DNA from: Nanobdellota archaeon
Lineage (GTDB): Archaea; Nanobdellota; Nanobdellia; SCGC-AAA011-G17; UBA489
Reading direction: 5' to 3'
Length of the DNA: 39,133 nt
NCBI GenBank assembly: GCA_030699455.1
Contig: JAUYMN010000028.1
Coordinates: forward strand, 1-39,133
Under the pieces are notes generated by a model, which saw only the letters and a program-made list of their open reading frames with translations, was not told the origin of the DNA and made no database searches. Positions 17,879 to 27,359 of the stretch are shown here, piece after piece. The position numbers were made by a program, and so were the translations under genes. The first letter of the stretch is position 1; every line of letters starts with the position of its first letter.

Positions 17879-20161
17879 ATGACTACAAAAGAAGAGGGGA
17901 TGTATCAGATTGTTCGTGATGGGGATGAAGAGGTCTTGAAAGTTAACGCAGACTCATGGCCATATACTCCCAGCCTTGAGGATAAGTTTTCTGTGATGGC
18001 AGATGTTGTTGATAAACTAGTAGCATCCCCTTCTGTAAAAAGAGTAATTTTTCATCAGAGAAAAAAATTTGTTTATTCTTATGACCAAGTGCAGATGCTT
18101 ATTGAAATTGCAAATATATATACTCATCTGATAAAGGGCAAAAAAGTTTTAAGCATTTCTGGGTGGGGCTTTGATGAGGTTAGTGCAAGATTTTATGGCG
18201 ACAAGATGGGAGAAATACAGTATCTTGTTTTGAACCTTCTTAGGGGCGATCCTCTCGGAGCATTTGTTGAATCAAAAAGAATATTGAGAGAAGAAAGGAT
18301 ATTAATCAAGAGGGATGTTGATGAGAGAGTTGCACAGGCCAGAAGCAATTATATTTTGTTATTATCTGAAATTGTTGATTTGCTTGAGAAGACTAAAATT
18401 GTACAGATACTAAAAAATAGCATTGATGGATTTCATATAGGCGACCGCAAGCCATACAGGGAAGTTTTTAGAGCAGCAGTAACTCCAGATTTCATATATA
18501 CACGGCTAAGATCTAATCCTCCATTAGATGGCGAAGAGCTTGACTTCTATAAAGTGGGTGATAGTGAAGTGAGCATATTCAGAATGCCGGGAGATATTAA
18601 AACATACTACCATTCAGTTCCGATTGAGTTTAAGCTTAATGAAGATGAATATGAATTACTGGACATAGCAAAAAATGTTCTTGCAGGGCACAAACCACGG
18701 AATGAAGAATTTATGAATCCAGATAAGATGCGTGCTACATTTTATAACATTGGGAAGGATTTGCTTGGAGAACTTGCAAAAAATAAAGGATATGATATTT
18801 CTTATGAACGTATTGGAGAACTTGCAAAAATATTAGTGAGGTACACTGTTGGTTTTGGACTAATTGAAATATTGCTTGCTGACCAAAATGTTCAGGATGT
18901 AACAATTAACAGCCCCGTTGGTGAAAGTCCGATGTACCTGGTTCATCAGGAATATGGTGAGTGTTATACTAATATTGTTCCAAGTTACGATGATGCTGAA
19001 AGCTGGGCAACAAAATTCAGATTGATAAGTGGAAGACCCTTAGACGAGGCTAATCCAGTTTTGGATACTGAGTTAAATGTTCCTGGCGGAAGAAGCAGGG
19101 TGGCTGTCATGACAAGACCACTTAGTCCCAAAGGCCTTGCCTTTGCCATGAGAAGACATAGGGATAGACCATGGACCCTGCCATTATTCATAAATAATAG
19201 GATGATTAGTCCTCTTGGTGCAGGTTTAGTTAGTTTTTTGATTGATGGTGCAAGAACGATGCTGGTTGCAGGTACAAGGAGTAGTGGTAAGACGAGCCTT
19301 CTTGGAAGTTTTATGGTAGATATTATGAGGAAGTACAGGATAATTACAATAGAGGATACTTTAGAACTTCCAGTTAAATACTTGCGACAATTAGGATATA
19401 ACATACAGAACATGAAAGTTAGATCTGCCCTAACAACTGGTGGTTCTGAAATGTCTGCAGATGATGGGATAAGGACAAGCTTAAGACTTGGAGACAGTAG
19501 TCTGATTATTGGAGAAGTAAGGAGTGTTGAAGCAAAAGCATTGTATGAAGCAATGAGGACTGGTGCACTTGCAAATGTCGTTGCAGGCACAATACATGGT
19601 GCTGATCCTTATGGCGTTTATGATAGGGTTGTGAATGACCTTAATGTTCCAAAGACAAGTTTTAAGGCTACAGATATAATCACAGTTGCAAATCCTGTTA
19701 AAAGTGCCGATGGCATTAATTCATGGAAAAGAGTTTTACAAATAACAGAAGTTAGGAAACATTGGAGCGATGATCCACTAAGAGAAAGGGGTTTTGTAGA
19801 TTTATTAAAGTATGATGCAAAAAGGGATGAACTGTTGCCTACTGCTGATTTATTAAATGGAGAAAGTGAAGTTGTCAAAGCTGTTGCTGGCAATGTAAGA
19901 GAATGGGCAGGCAATTGGGATGCTGTTTGGGAAAATATATTACTAAGGTCTAGAATGAAACAAGTATTAGTGGAATATTCAAATAAGACGGGGAACATGG
20001 AATTATTAGAATCTAATTTTGTTGTGGCGTCCAATGATGTTTTTCACAGACTGATTGAACAGATTAAGGGGGAAGTTGGTTCTATTGATAACAAAAGGAT
20101 ATTTTTTGAATGGAATGAATGGGTTAAGAAAAATATTAAGTTTGCTAAAAATAAGACTTGA
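17879..20161 (+). CDS. Type II/IV secretion ATPase (TadA/VirB11/GspE-like)
   Basis: Walker A VAGTRSSGKTSLL, ITIEDTLELP Asp box, LIIGEVRS Walker B, GTIHGADP His box. Confidence 0.95.
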   Translation: MTTKEEGMYQIVRDGDEEVLKVNADSWPYTPSLEDKFSVMADVVDKLVASPSVKRVIFHQRKKFVYSYDQVQMLIEIANIYTHLIKGKKVLSISGWGFDEVSARFYGDKMGEIQYLVLNLLRGDPLGAFVESKRILREERILIKRDVDERVAQARSNYILLLSEIVDLLEKTKIVQILKNSIDGFHIGDRKPYREVFRAAVTPDFIYTRLRSNPPLDGEELDFYKVGDSEVSIFRMPGDIKTYYHSVPIEFKLNEDEYELLDIAKNVLAGHKPRNEEFMNPDKMRATFYNIGKDLLGELAKNKGYDISYERIGELAKILVRYTVGFGLIEILLADQNVQDVTINSPVGESPMYLVHQEYGECYTNIVPSYDDAESWATKFRLISGRPLDEANPVLDTELNVPGGRSRVAVMTRPLSPKGLAFAMRRHRDRPWTLPLFINNRMISPLGAGLVSFLIDGARTMLVAGTRSSGKTSLLGSFMVDIMRKYRIITIEDTLELPVKYLRQLGYNIQNMKVRSALTTGGSEMSADDGIRTSLRLGDSSLIIGEVRSVEAKALYEAMRTGALANVVAGTIHGADPYGVYDRVVNDLNVPKTSFKATDIITVANPVKSADGINSWKRVLQITEVRKHWSDDPLRERGFVDLLKYDAKRDELLPTADLLNGESEVVKAVAGNVREWAGNWDAVWENILLRSRMKQVLVEYSNKTGNMELLESNFVVASNDVFHRLIEQIKGEVGSIDNKRIFFEWNEWVKKNIKFAKNKT

Positions 20162-20176
20162 TTGAGGTAAATATTT

Positions 20177-22321
20177 ATGGCTAGGAAAGATGTTGATGAT
20201 ATAATTGATAAGTATGAACATAAACTTGAAGATGAGTATGGGGATGGATATGTTGAAAATTTTGAACCTGTATTAATGAATAAGGATTATGAAGTTTTTC
20301 GTTCTGAGGTTTTGGAGAGCAAGGTAACTAACTATGAAAGGTGGTGTAATGTTGCTGAGAATATAATAAAAGTTAATCCCTCTGAAAAAGACCTGCCTAA
20401 GTTGGAGGAGAGTATTAGGGTTGCACACTTAAATGTTACCCCTCAATCTGCAGCCAGCCTCGGCGCTTTATGTGGCATTTTATTGATTTTTTTTGGACTG
20501 CTCCTTTTTGGTCTTGGCTATGCCCTTGGAATGGTATTTTATTTTTTTCCAATATTTTTATTAATTGCTGGGGCGATTGTGATAAAGCCAATAGGAAACA
20601 TTCCAATATACCTTGCAAATAAATGGAGGCTTGAAGCCAGTAACCAGATGGTTTTATGTATTTTGTATATTGTTATGTACATGAGGCATACCAGTAATTT
20701 AGAACATGCTGTAAGATTTGCAGCTGAACATGTTGGCCCTCCGCTGGGACTTGACTTAAAAAAAGTTTTTTGGGATATTGAAACTCAGAGGTTTTTTAGC
20801 ATCAAAGAAAGCTTGGATTATTATCTTGAAAGCTGGAGAGAATATAATCTGGAATTTGTTGAGGCATTTCATCTCATTGAAGGCAGTTTGTATGAACCTA
20901 ATAATGAGAGAAGAATTGGGTTACTCGAGAAATCTCTTGAGGTAATGCTTGATGGAACATATAACAAAATGCTTCATTATGCACATAATCTGAAAGGGCC
21001 GGTTACATTGTTGTATATGCTTGGCGTTATTCTGCCAATACTCGGACTTGTTATTTTTCCTTTAGTTGGTAGCTTTTTGGGTGGTGCAATAAGGTGGTAT
21101 CATCTTGCATTGCTTTACAATATTGTTTTGCCAATTATCTTAATTTCTATGGGCAATAATATGCTTGCGAAGAGGCCAACAGGATATGGCGAAAGTGAAG
21201 TTCTAAAAACTAATCCAGAGTTCAAAATTTACGAACAGTGGGTCGTTAATGACAGACTTATCCCAATAAGTCCAAAAGCTTTTGGAATTTTCCTTGCATT
21301 GGTTATTGGCTTTTTTGGATTTTTGCCATTGCTGATGCCGCTTATTAGCCCAGGATATGATTTTGAAATACCTGGTCTTGGTCTTTTTTTAGATTTTAAG
21401 GATGGAAACGGCCCTTATGGTGTTGGATCATTGATTGCAGGGATGCTGATTCCATTAGGAATGACTGTGGGAATATCCACTTATTATGGAATAAAAACTA
21501 AAAGATTAATCAAAATAAAAAAACAAGTCGATGACCTCGAGGAAGAATTTAGCGGTGCAATATTTCAGCTTGGAAACAGGATTGGAGATGGCATCCCCTC
21601 TGAAATGGCATTTGGTGAAGTTGCCGAAACTATGAGTGGCACACCGACTGGAAAATTTTTTACTGCTGTAAATAGAAACATCAGAAAATTAGGTTATGGA
21701 ATGAAAAAAGCAATTTTTGATCCTCGTGTTGGCGCAATATTGTTATTTCCCAGCAACCTGATACAGAGCACTATGAAAGTTCTTGTCCAAAGCTCCAATA
21801 AGAGTCCGCAGGTGGTTAGCACAAGCTTGATAACAATCAGCAAGTACATTGACAGAATAAAGCAAGTGAATGAAAGGCTGAAGGATTTGCTTGCTGACAT
21901 TCTAAGTAGCATGATAAGCCAGATTAATTTTTTGACACCATTGATTGCAGGTATTGTTGTTGGTGTTGGAAGTATGGTTACAACAATAATTAACAAGCTA
22001 GGCACTGCTTTTGAAACTTTAGGTTCTGGTGCAGGTGATTCGCCCACAAATATAGCTACTCTTGCAAACATATTAAATGTAAAGGATGCTATTCCAGGAT
22101 ATTTTTTTCAGCTCGTTGTTGGAATTTATGTTCTGGAGATAACAATAATATTAACAATTCTTAGTACCAGTATTGAAAGGGGGGCCGATGTGACAACTAC
22201 AAGAAACAGAATAGGCAAGAATGTTAAGAGAAGCATGACATTCTATTTTATTGTATCTTTAATTGGTGTTATCTTGTTTAACTTATTGGCAAATGCTGTA
22301 AGCTTTGTCCCTTCCCCATAA
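20177..22321 (+). CDS. TadC/ArlJ-like pilus platform protein with two T2SSF-like halves
   Basis: 714 aa, two membrane halves; LEEEFSGAIFQLGNRIGDGIPSEMAF typical of T2SSF; follows the ATPase. Confidence 0.88.
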   Translation: MARKDVDDIIDKYEHKLEDEYGDGYVENFEPVLMNKDYEVFRSEVLESKVTNYERWCNVAENIIKVNPSEKDLPKLEESIRVAHLNVTPQSAASLGALCGILLIFFGLLLFGLGYALGMVFYFFPIFLLIAGAIVIKPIGNIPIYLANKWRLEASNQMVLCILYIVMYMRHTSNLEHAVRFAAEHVGPPLGLDLKKVFWDIETQRFFSIKESLDYYLESWREYNLEFVEAFHLIEGSLYEPNNERRIGLLEKSLEVMLDGTYNKMLHYAHNLKGPVTLLYMLGVILPILGLVIFPLVGSFLGGAIRWYHLALLYNIVLPIILISMGNNMLAKRPTGYGESEVLKTNPEFKIYEQWVVNDRLIPISPKAFGIFLALVIGFFGFLPLLMPLISPGYDFEIPGLGLFLDFKDGNGPYGVGSLIAGMLIPLGMTVGISTYYGIKTKRLIKIKKQVDDLEEEFSGAIFQLGNRIGDGIPSEMAFGEVAETMSGTPTGKFFTAVNRNIRKLGYGMKKAIFDPRVGAILLFPSNLIQSTMKVLVQSSNKSPQVVSTSLITISKYIDRIKQVNERLKDLLADILSSMISQINFLTPLIAGIVVGVGSMVTTIINKLGTAFETLGSGAGDSPTNIATLANILNVKDAIPGYFFQLVVGIYVLEITIILTILSTSIERGADVTTTRNRIGKNVKRSMTFYFIVSLIGVILFNLLANAVSFVPSP

Positions 22322-22377
22322 GAAAGGATATTTAAATAGTGGGAAATGTTATAAATTCATAAATTAGGTGTATTTTC

Positions 22378-24714
22378 ATGATAAAAGGGGCTGGCAAGTA
22401 CTTTTCAAAAAATATTTTGTTTTACTTATTTGCTACATTTTTTTTAGCCAGCACTTTTTTTGCAAAGAGCGTTAATGCAGTAGTATATCTTGGTCAGACA
22501 TATACTGGCATGGGTATTGGTGGATATTATTATGGCGATATTCAAAATCTTTATTATTCTTATCCTGGGTGGATTGATTTTATATTATTTTTGATGATAT
22601 TTACATCGCTTGGAAAATTTGTTTTTGGAAAGAAGTTTAAAGATAACAGCTCTGCAGCAAATGGACTTTCTCTTTCACTTGGGGTTGCACTCTCTCTTGG
22701 GATGGTATTATGGGAAAGTAGCACTGGTGTTTTTCTGTTAAAAAATATGGCTGTGCTCGCTCTAGGACTTGGCATTGTTGCAATATTTGTTTTATTATAC
22801 CTTGTTTTTAGAAAATGGATGAGAATAGGCCAATTGCTTTCCCTTATTCTCGCATTGGTTGCTTCTTACTTCTTATGGCATTTTGTTGCAAGATATGTTG
22901 TTGGCATGGGTCCAGTTGATTTTGTTAGGTATGTTATGGGCGGATTTAATTTTGATGCCAATGAAATCATAAACTGGGCAGTTATGATTATATTTTTTGG
23001 TGGATTACTTGCTTTAATGGGGATGGGTATTAAAAATGCAGGTAAGGCAATACCTGCCAAGAATAATAAAAATTCGAGTTTATTTGGAGAAGGGCAGAAA
23101 AATTCAGTTGTTGATAATACAGGCACTGCAACGCCAGTAAAAGGTAGCAGTAAGTGGCGATGGCCTTTTAGAAAAAAGCAAAAACCAGCCGTTGATAAGA
23201 AAAGTACTACGCCACCAGTAAAAGACAATGATGATACGGACGTTGCACCGTTGCCTGAACCGTTGCCAATAGCTGATTCTGAAGTAATTTTAGATCCAAA
23301 ACAAAAAAAGATAACTTGTGACAGGATTAAACATCTTGTAAGGGTTGCTGATTATGCCAAAGAAGCAGTCAATGAGTCTGTTGTTATTGTTGATAAGCTG
23401 AGGGGAGAGATAAATATGTTGAATCATGCAATTAGCGTAGATCCTTCTCTTACAGACAAGGCGAGAATTTTACAAGATAAGTTTATGGAAATTAACAATA
23501 CTCTCAACTCATTAAGAGTTGGACTAATCAATCAGGCAACACCAATAAAGGTATTTTCTGGAATGGAACTATGGATAAATCATATCAAAACTTATTTTGA
23601 TAAAAACATCTATTCAGTTATATCAAATGTTCAATCTCTTAATGCTTACGTTGGTGAAATTGAAAATACATTAAAACTGCTCGATATTGCTTTTGGCAAA
23701 ACTTCTGAAAAATCTGGCAAGATGAAACGGCTTGGGCAATCAATCAGAATCATTATTTCCGCCAGTGAGCCATATAAAAAAATGTTTAGACCATCGGTTG
23801 TTGATATGAATCTTAACCAATACAAAAACTTTCTTGTAGGGCTTTGGAATACATATGGGTGTGGAGATACTCCGAAACCACCACAACTAGCATTAGCACC
23901 ACCAAGAGATACTCCGAAACCACCACAACTAGCATTAGCAGCACCACCAGCACAACTAGCATTAGCAGCACCACCAGCTACCCCCTTACTTGAGAATAAA
24001 GCAGAAGATGGTGCTGGCATGAATCAACCTCCAAAAAATGAATTGCCTGAGATGGGAGACAGGGAAGAGATAAACAAAGATATTGACAGAATAGAAGAAA
24101 TAATCGGCAAAGGCATTCGTTCTTTGCCACGCGAAAAAGGTAGCCTTTTTGGAAGGGGAAGTAACAGAGATACAACAATTGCAAACTTTGCATATAAACT
24201 TGTTTTTTCCAGAGAAACTAATCTGTCAAGAGAAATTGGAGAATTCCTATTGATAGAAATCAATAAAATTAAAGGTATTATCGGCGTTTTTATGAACTCT
24301 GAAAGTGTTGACAAAAATTCCAAGGAATTTAATAAAATGATGCAAGTTTATGAGGATATTATTCGTGCTGAGCCACTGCTTAAAAAACTTAGCAAGGGCA
24401 TTAGGTCAAGAGAAATACTAAATTCTATGAGGGTTGCATATCAACAAGATTTTGCATATGATAATAAGGTTGCACAGGTATATAAAACAAGATTTAACGA
24501 ACCACTCGCACGTGCTAGCTGGGATGAAGCATTATCAAAAATATTTTCTGATCCAGTTAAGCTCGAATTTTTATTAATCAATAACCAAGGGAACAAGGGG
24601 CTAACAATACTTTACACTTATTTTAGTAGGGCCTATGGATCTTTAAGAATATTAGACAGAAACTTTAGAAGGATGGCAAAAGCAATAACTGCCTTGAAGA
24701 GGCAGATAAGATGA
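22378..24714 (+). CDS. Large membrane protein with N-terminal TM region, Pro/Ala repeat linker and helical C-terminus
   Basis: 778 aa, signal-like N-terminus then TM helices; tandem repeats near 23864-23978. Confidence 0.75.
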   Translation: MIKGAGKYFSKNILFYLFATFFLASTFFAKSVNAVVYLGQTYTGMGIGGYYYGDIQNLYYSYPGWIDFILFLMIFTSLGKFVFGKKFKDNSSAANGLSLSLGVALSLGMVLWESSTGVFLLKNMAVLALGLGIVAIFVLLYLVFRKWMRIGQLLSLILALVASYFLWHFVARYVVGMGPVDFVRYVMGGFNFDANEIINWAVMIIFFGGLLALMGMGIKNAGKAIPAKNNKNSSLFGEGQKNSVVDNTGTATPVKGSSKWRWPFRKKQKPAVDKKSTTPPVKDNDDTDVAPLPEPLPIADSEVILDPKQKKITCDRIKHLVRVADYAKEAVNESVVIVDKLRGEINMLNHAISVDPSLTDKARILQDKFMEINNTLNSLRVGLINQATPIKVFSGMELWINHIKTYFDKNIYSVISNVQSLNAYVGEIENTLKLLDIAFGKTSEKSGKMKRLGQSIRIIISASEPYKKMFRPSVVDMNLNQYKNFLVGLWNTYGCGDTPKPPQLALAPPRDTPKPPQLALAAPPAQLALAAPPATPLLENKAEDGAGMNQPPKNELPEMGDREEINKDIDRIEEIIGKGIRSLPREKGSLFGRGSNRDTTIANFAYKLVFSRETNLSREIGEFLLIEINKIKGIIGVFMNSESVDKNSKEFNKMMQVYEDIIRAEPLLKKLSKGIRSREILNSMRVAYQQDFAYDNKVAQVYKTRFNEPLARASWDEALSKIFSDPVKLEFLLINNQGNKGLTILYTYFSRAYGSLRILDRNFRRMAKAITALKRQIR
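23864..23978 (+). repeat. In-frame tandem repeats: 42-bp period x2, then perfect 27-bp x2
   Basis: GAGATACTCCGAAACCACCACAACTAGCATTAGCA at 23864-23898 and 23906-23940; ACAACTAGCATTAGCAGCACCACCAGC at 23925-23951 and 23952-23978. Confidence 0.95.
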
Positions 24715-24748
24715 GAATATTTAAATACTTTAATGGATGTGAAACCAT

Positions 24749-25168
24749 ATGGAACTGGTGATATTACCTGCAGTTTATCTTGGTTTAGTTATCGGACTGT
24801 ATGAGGCTATTTTACTTCACAGGGATGTTTCTATTCCTGCCCATAGGTTTGGGCACATGATTCATGCGCTTATCTTTTCAGTGGTCGCAGTTTTTGCTAC
24901 AATGAATGTTGATTTTGTGTTTGGAAGTATACCTTCACTGAGCAATATAATGTACATTGGAAATCCATTGGTATTCCGAATTCTGATTGGGATTATTGTA
25001 ATGATTAAGATACACACTATTAGTGCTGTTGCTCCAGGGATGGCTGGTGCAAGTATTGGGCTTAAAGAAAAATGGAGCCATAGCTTTATTATTGCTGGAT
25101 TGATTATTGCAACGTATTACATATGGCCATATATAGAACCTGTTGTCGGGTTTTTGCCAGGGATTTAA
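24749..25168 (+). CDS. Multi-pass membrane protein
   Basis: 139 aa hydrophobic; TATA-like ATTTAAATA 22-30 bp upstream. Confidence 0.7.
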   Translation: MELVILPAVYLGLVIGLYEAILLHRDVSIPAHRFGHMIHALIFSVVAVFATMNVDFVFGSIPSLSNIMYIGNPLVFRILIGIIVMIKIHTISAVAPGMAGASIGLKEKWSHSFIIAGLIIATYYIWPYIEPVVGFLPGI

Positions 25169-25169
25169 A

Positions 25170-25439
25170 ATGCTAAGCGGATTTATGATGAGGGGAATTG
25201 ATCTTATAAATGGCAGTCCGTTGTTTGCTCTCTCCCCATTTTTATTATATGTTTTTATTTTCTGGGAGCTTTTTTGGAAAGGCATAGCTTTGTGGAAGAC
25301 AGGAAGGCACAATCAGATGGGCTGGTTCATTGCCATTTTACTGGTTAACTCTTTAGGCATATTACCAATAATCTATCTTTTGTTTTTTCAAAAAAGTGGA
25401 AGAATAATATCCAGCAAGAAACACAAAAAAAGAAAATGA
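25170..25439 (+). CDS. DUF5652-like small membrane protein
   Basis: SPFLLYVFIFWELFWKGIALWKTGRHNQMGWFIAILLVNSLGILPIIYLLFF. Confidence 0.75.
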   Translation: MLSGFMMRGIDLINGSPLFALSPFLLYVFIFWELFWKGIALWKTGRHNQMGWFIAILLVNSLGILPIIYLLFFQKSGRIISSKKHKKRK

Positions 25440-25440
25440 A

Positions 25441-25986
25441 TTATTTTTTATCATGTATATGGTGTTTTCCAGTTGCTTTTTCATAATATGGGAGTATTTT
25501 TAGGAGTCTAGGTACTCTTGTTATAGGTCTTAGAAAACGTAGTGCAAATCTTGAACGTGAAAACTTTGCTACACTTTCTGATTCTTTTATGATTTTATTT
25601 GCCTCTGCATCAATTGCACCAAGCTCACTGAGTCCTATACCTGCATGCAGTATCGACTGTCCTTCTTTCAGTGTATCTGAAACTCTAAAAATTAGATATA
25701 CCTCTTCTACTGCCCTTAAGAATAGGTAGAAGGGGAATACTGCAAGTATGTCTAACCAATATAATTTTATGAATTTCTTTATTTTTCTTATTCTGATGTA
25801 TTTGAAAACCAAATCAACAGCGAATGTTGTGACTATTATATAATCTAAGATAGTGATTTCTAAATGGTAATCTAATGCTAGCTCATGAAAGAATAATGAA
25901 ATGATTATTATAATCATCAGGAGAACAACCATGTATGGCACAATGGTGTCTACAAAGCGTTCTACCTTGTGAAACCCCTTTTTCAT
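25441..25986 (-). CDS. Voltage-sensor-like / ion-transport-like membrane protein without obvious pore domain
   Basis: Four-helix arrangement; S3-like YWLDILAVFPFYLFL; Arg-periodic RSRFALRFLRPITRVPRLLK. Confidence 0.5.
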   Translation of the reverse strand: MKKGFHKVERFVDTIVPYMVVLLMIIIIISLFFHELALDYHLEITILDYIIVTTFAVDLVFKYIRIRKIKKFIKLYWLDILAVFPFYLFLRAVEEVYLIFRVSDTLKEGQSILHAGIGLSELGAIDAEANKIIKESESVAKFSRSRFALRFLRPITRVPRLLKILPYYEKATGKHHIHDKK

Positions 25987-26059
25987 ATTTTGAGCCTTGT
26001 CTCTTCTTTATTTAAAACTACTGGAAAGGCTTAAATAATTTTGAGATTGATTTCTATGC

Positions 26060-26173
26060 ATGCAGAGAGGTTTTATTGAATCAAGGGCACTGATAATCCT
26101 TATTTTGGTTATTATATTTGCAATAGTTACGTATTCAATTGTTACAGGAGTGTTAAATGAAATTCTCGGGTAA
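26060..26173 (+). CDS. 37-aa single-TM prepilin-like peptide (not in ORF track)
   Basis: MQRGFIESRALIILILVIIFAIVTYSIVTGVLNEILG; overlaps next gene; TATA-like TTAAATAATTTT upstream. Confidence 0.6.
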   Translation: MQRGFIESRALIILILVIIFAIVTYSIVTGVLNEILG

Positions 26174-27041
26174 AAATGGGACGCTGATACAAACAACAAT
26201 CATAGTCTTAATACTCGCTATAATAACTTTGGTTTTTGCAGGGATGCTGATTGCAAAAGTCAGGGGTGTTGCAGAGCTTACTGCTGAGGACAAAATTTGT
26301 CTTGCCAGTGTTACAATTGCCGCTAAAACAAAATTAGCCGGAACAGGTTTTTTTTCTACGGATTTGAAATGCCCAACCAGAGAATTTAATTCTGAGGCAC
26401 AAAGCAAGGAGCAAGTTAAACTGGAATTGGCAACTGAAATGTATAGATGCTGGGCAAAGTATGGAAGCGGTAAAATTGATTTTATCAGCAATTTAGATGC
26501 TGGACCAAGCGATACACATTGTTTTATATGCTCAAATATTTATTTTGATAATGATGACAATCTGCCAAGCTATGTGGAATTTGTAAGCTACCTCGACAAT
26601 ACTAAACTGCCCGGACAGGATATTACTTTTGTTGAGTCTTTTACTGGAACCAAGGGATCTAGTTTGAAGTTTGGCGGTGATTCTGGGATTTCCACTGAGA
26701 AGATAGTTGGCAATGTTGAAAATCCTCTTTATGTTGTTTTTAGGGTGAATAAATATAATAGTGATAATGAAATGATAGCCAACTTTTTTACAGGAGACTT
26801 TGATTCAGCAGGGGTTCCAACTGATGCAGCTGTTTATGGTGTAGCTTCCAGTAAAATTGGGAAAAAAGCTGCAACTATGATAGGTGGCAAGCTTGGAACT
26901 AAATTCATTCCAGGTGCTGGGCAGGTAATGCTGTTTGTGGATATGGCAACTTCTTTTTTCTGGGCTGATGAAATGAGACCTTCATTGGCAGTTTATAATG
27001 TTGGCGATATGGTAGAGGTATGTGATACACTTGGCAAATAA
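26157..27041 (+). CDS. Pilin-like protein with N-terminal TM
   Basis: GKNG|TLIQTTIIVLILAIITLVFAGML N-terminus and Cys-containing ectodomain. Confidence 0.65.
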   Translation: MKFSGKNGTLIQTTIIVLILAIITLVFAGMLIAKVRGVAELTAEDKICLASVTIAAKTKLAGTGFFSTDLKCPTREFNSEAQSKEQVKLELATEMYRCWAKYGSGKIDFISNLDAGPSDTHCFICSNIYFDNDDNLPSYVEFVSYLDNTKLPGQDITFVESFTGTKGSSLKFGGDSGISTEKIVGNVENPLYVVFRVNKYNSDNEMIANFFTGDFDSAGVPTDAAVYGVASSKIGKKAATMIGGKLGTKFIPGAGQVMLFVDMATSFFWADEMRPSLAVYNVGDMVEVCDTLGK

Positions 27042-27189
27042 AAAAGGCACCGAGCTTATTGGAAATGAAATAGCCTTATGGCTGATTGCAATACTTATGT
27101 TATTCATTTTGATTTACCTGATTAGTGGAGGATGGGAGAAGATGCTCGATTTGGTCGATAAATTTGAAAGTGGGGTGTTGTTTGGATGA
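27022..27189 (+). CDS. Short prepilin-like protein (GTG start; TTG 27031 also possible; not in ORF track)
   Basis: ...NKKG|TELIGNEIALWLIAILMLFILIYLISGGWEKMLDLVDKFESGVLFG; overlaps both neighbours. Confidence 0.6.
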   Translation: MIHLANKKGTELIGNEIALWLIAILMLFILIYLISGGWEKMLDLVDKFESGVLFG

Positions 27190-27329
27190 TATTTAAAAAG
27201 AAAGGTGAACAATTGACTTTGCAAACCATAGTAATCTTTATTTTTATAATTGTTGCAATACTCATGGCATTTATTTTTGCAGGGGATGTTATTCAGGCCG
27301 GACAGTTATTTTTAAGTATGTTTAATTAG
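27186..27329 (+). CDS. 47-aa prepilin-like protein (not in ORF track)
   Basis: MIFKKKG|EQLTLQTIVIFIFIIVAILMAFIFAGDVIQAGQLFLSMFN; ATGA overlap with preceding gene. Confidence 0.68.
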   Translation: MIFKKKGEQLTLQTIVIFIFIIVAILMAFIFAGDVIQAGQLFLSMFN

Positions 27330-27359
27330 CATAATGTTTATAAGTGCCTTAGGGCTGTT

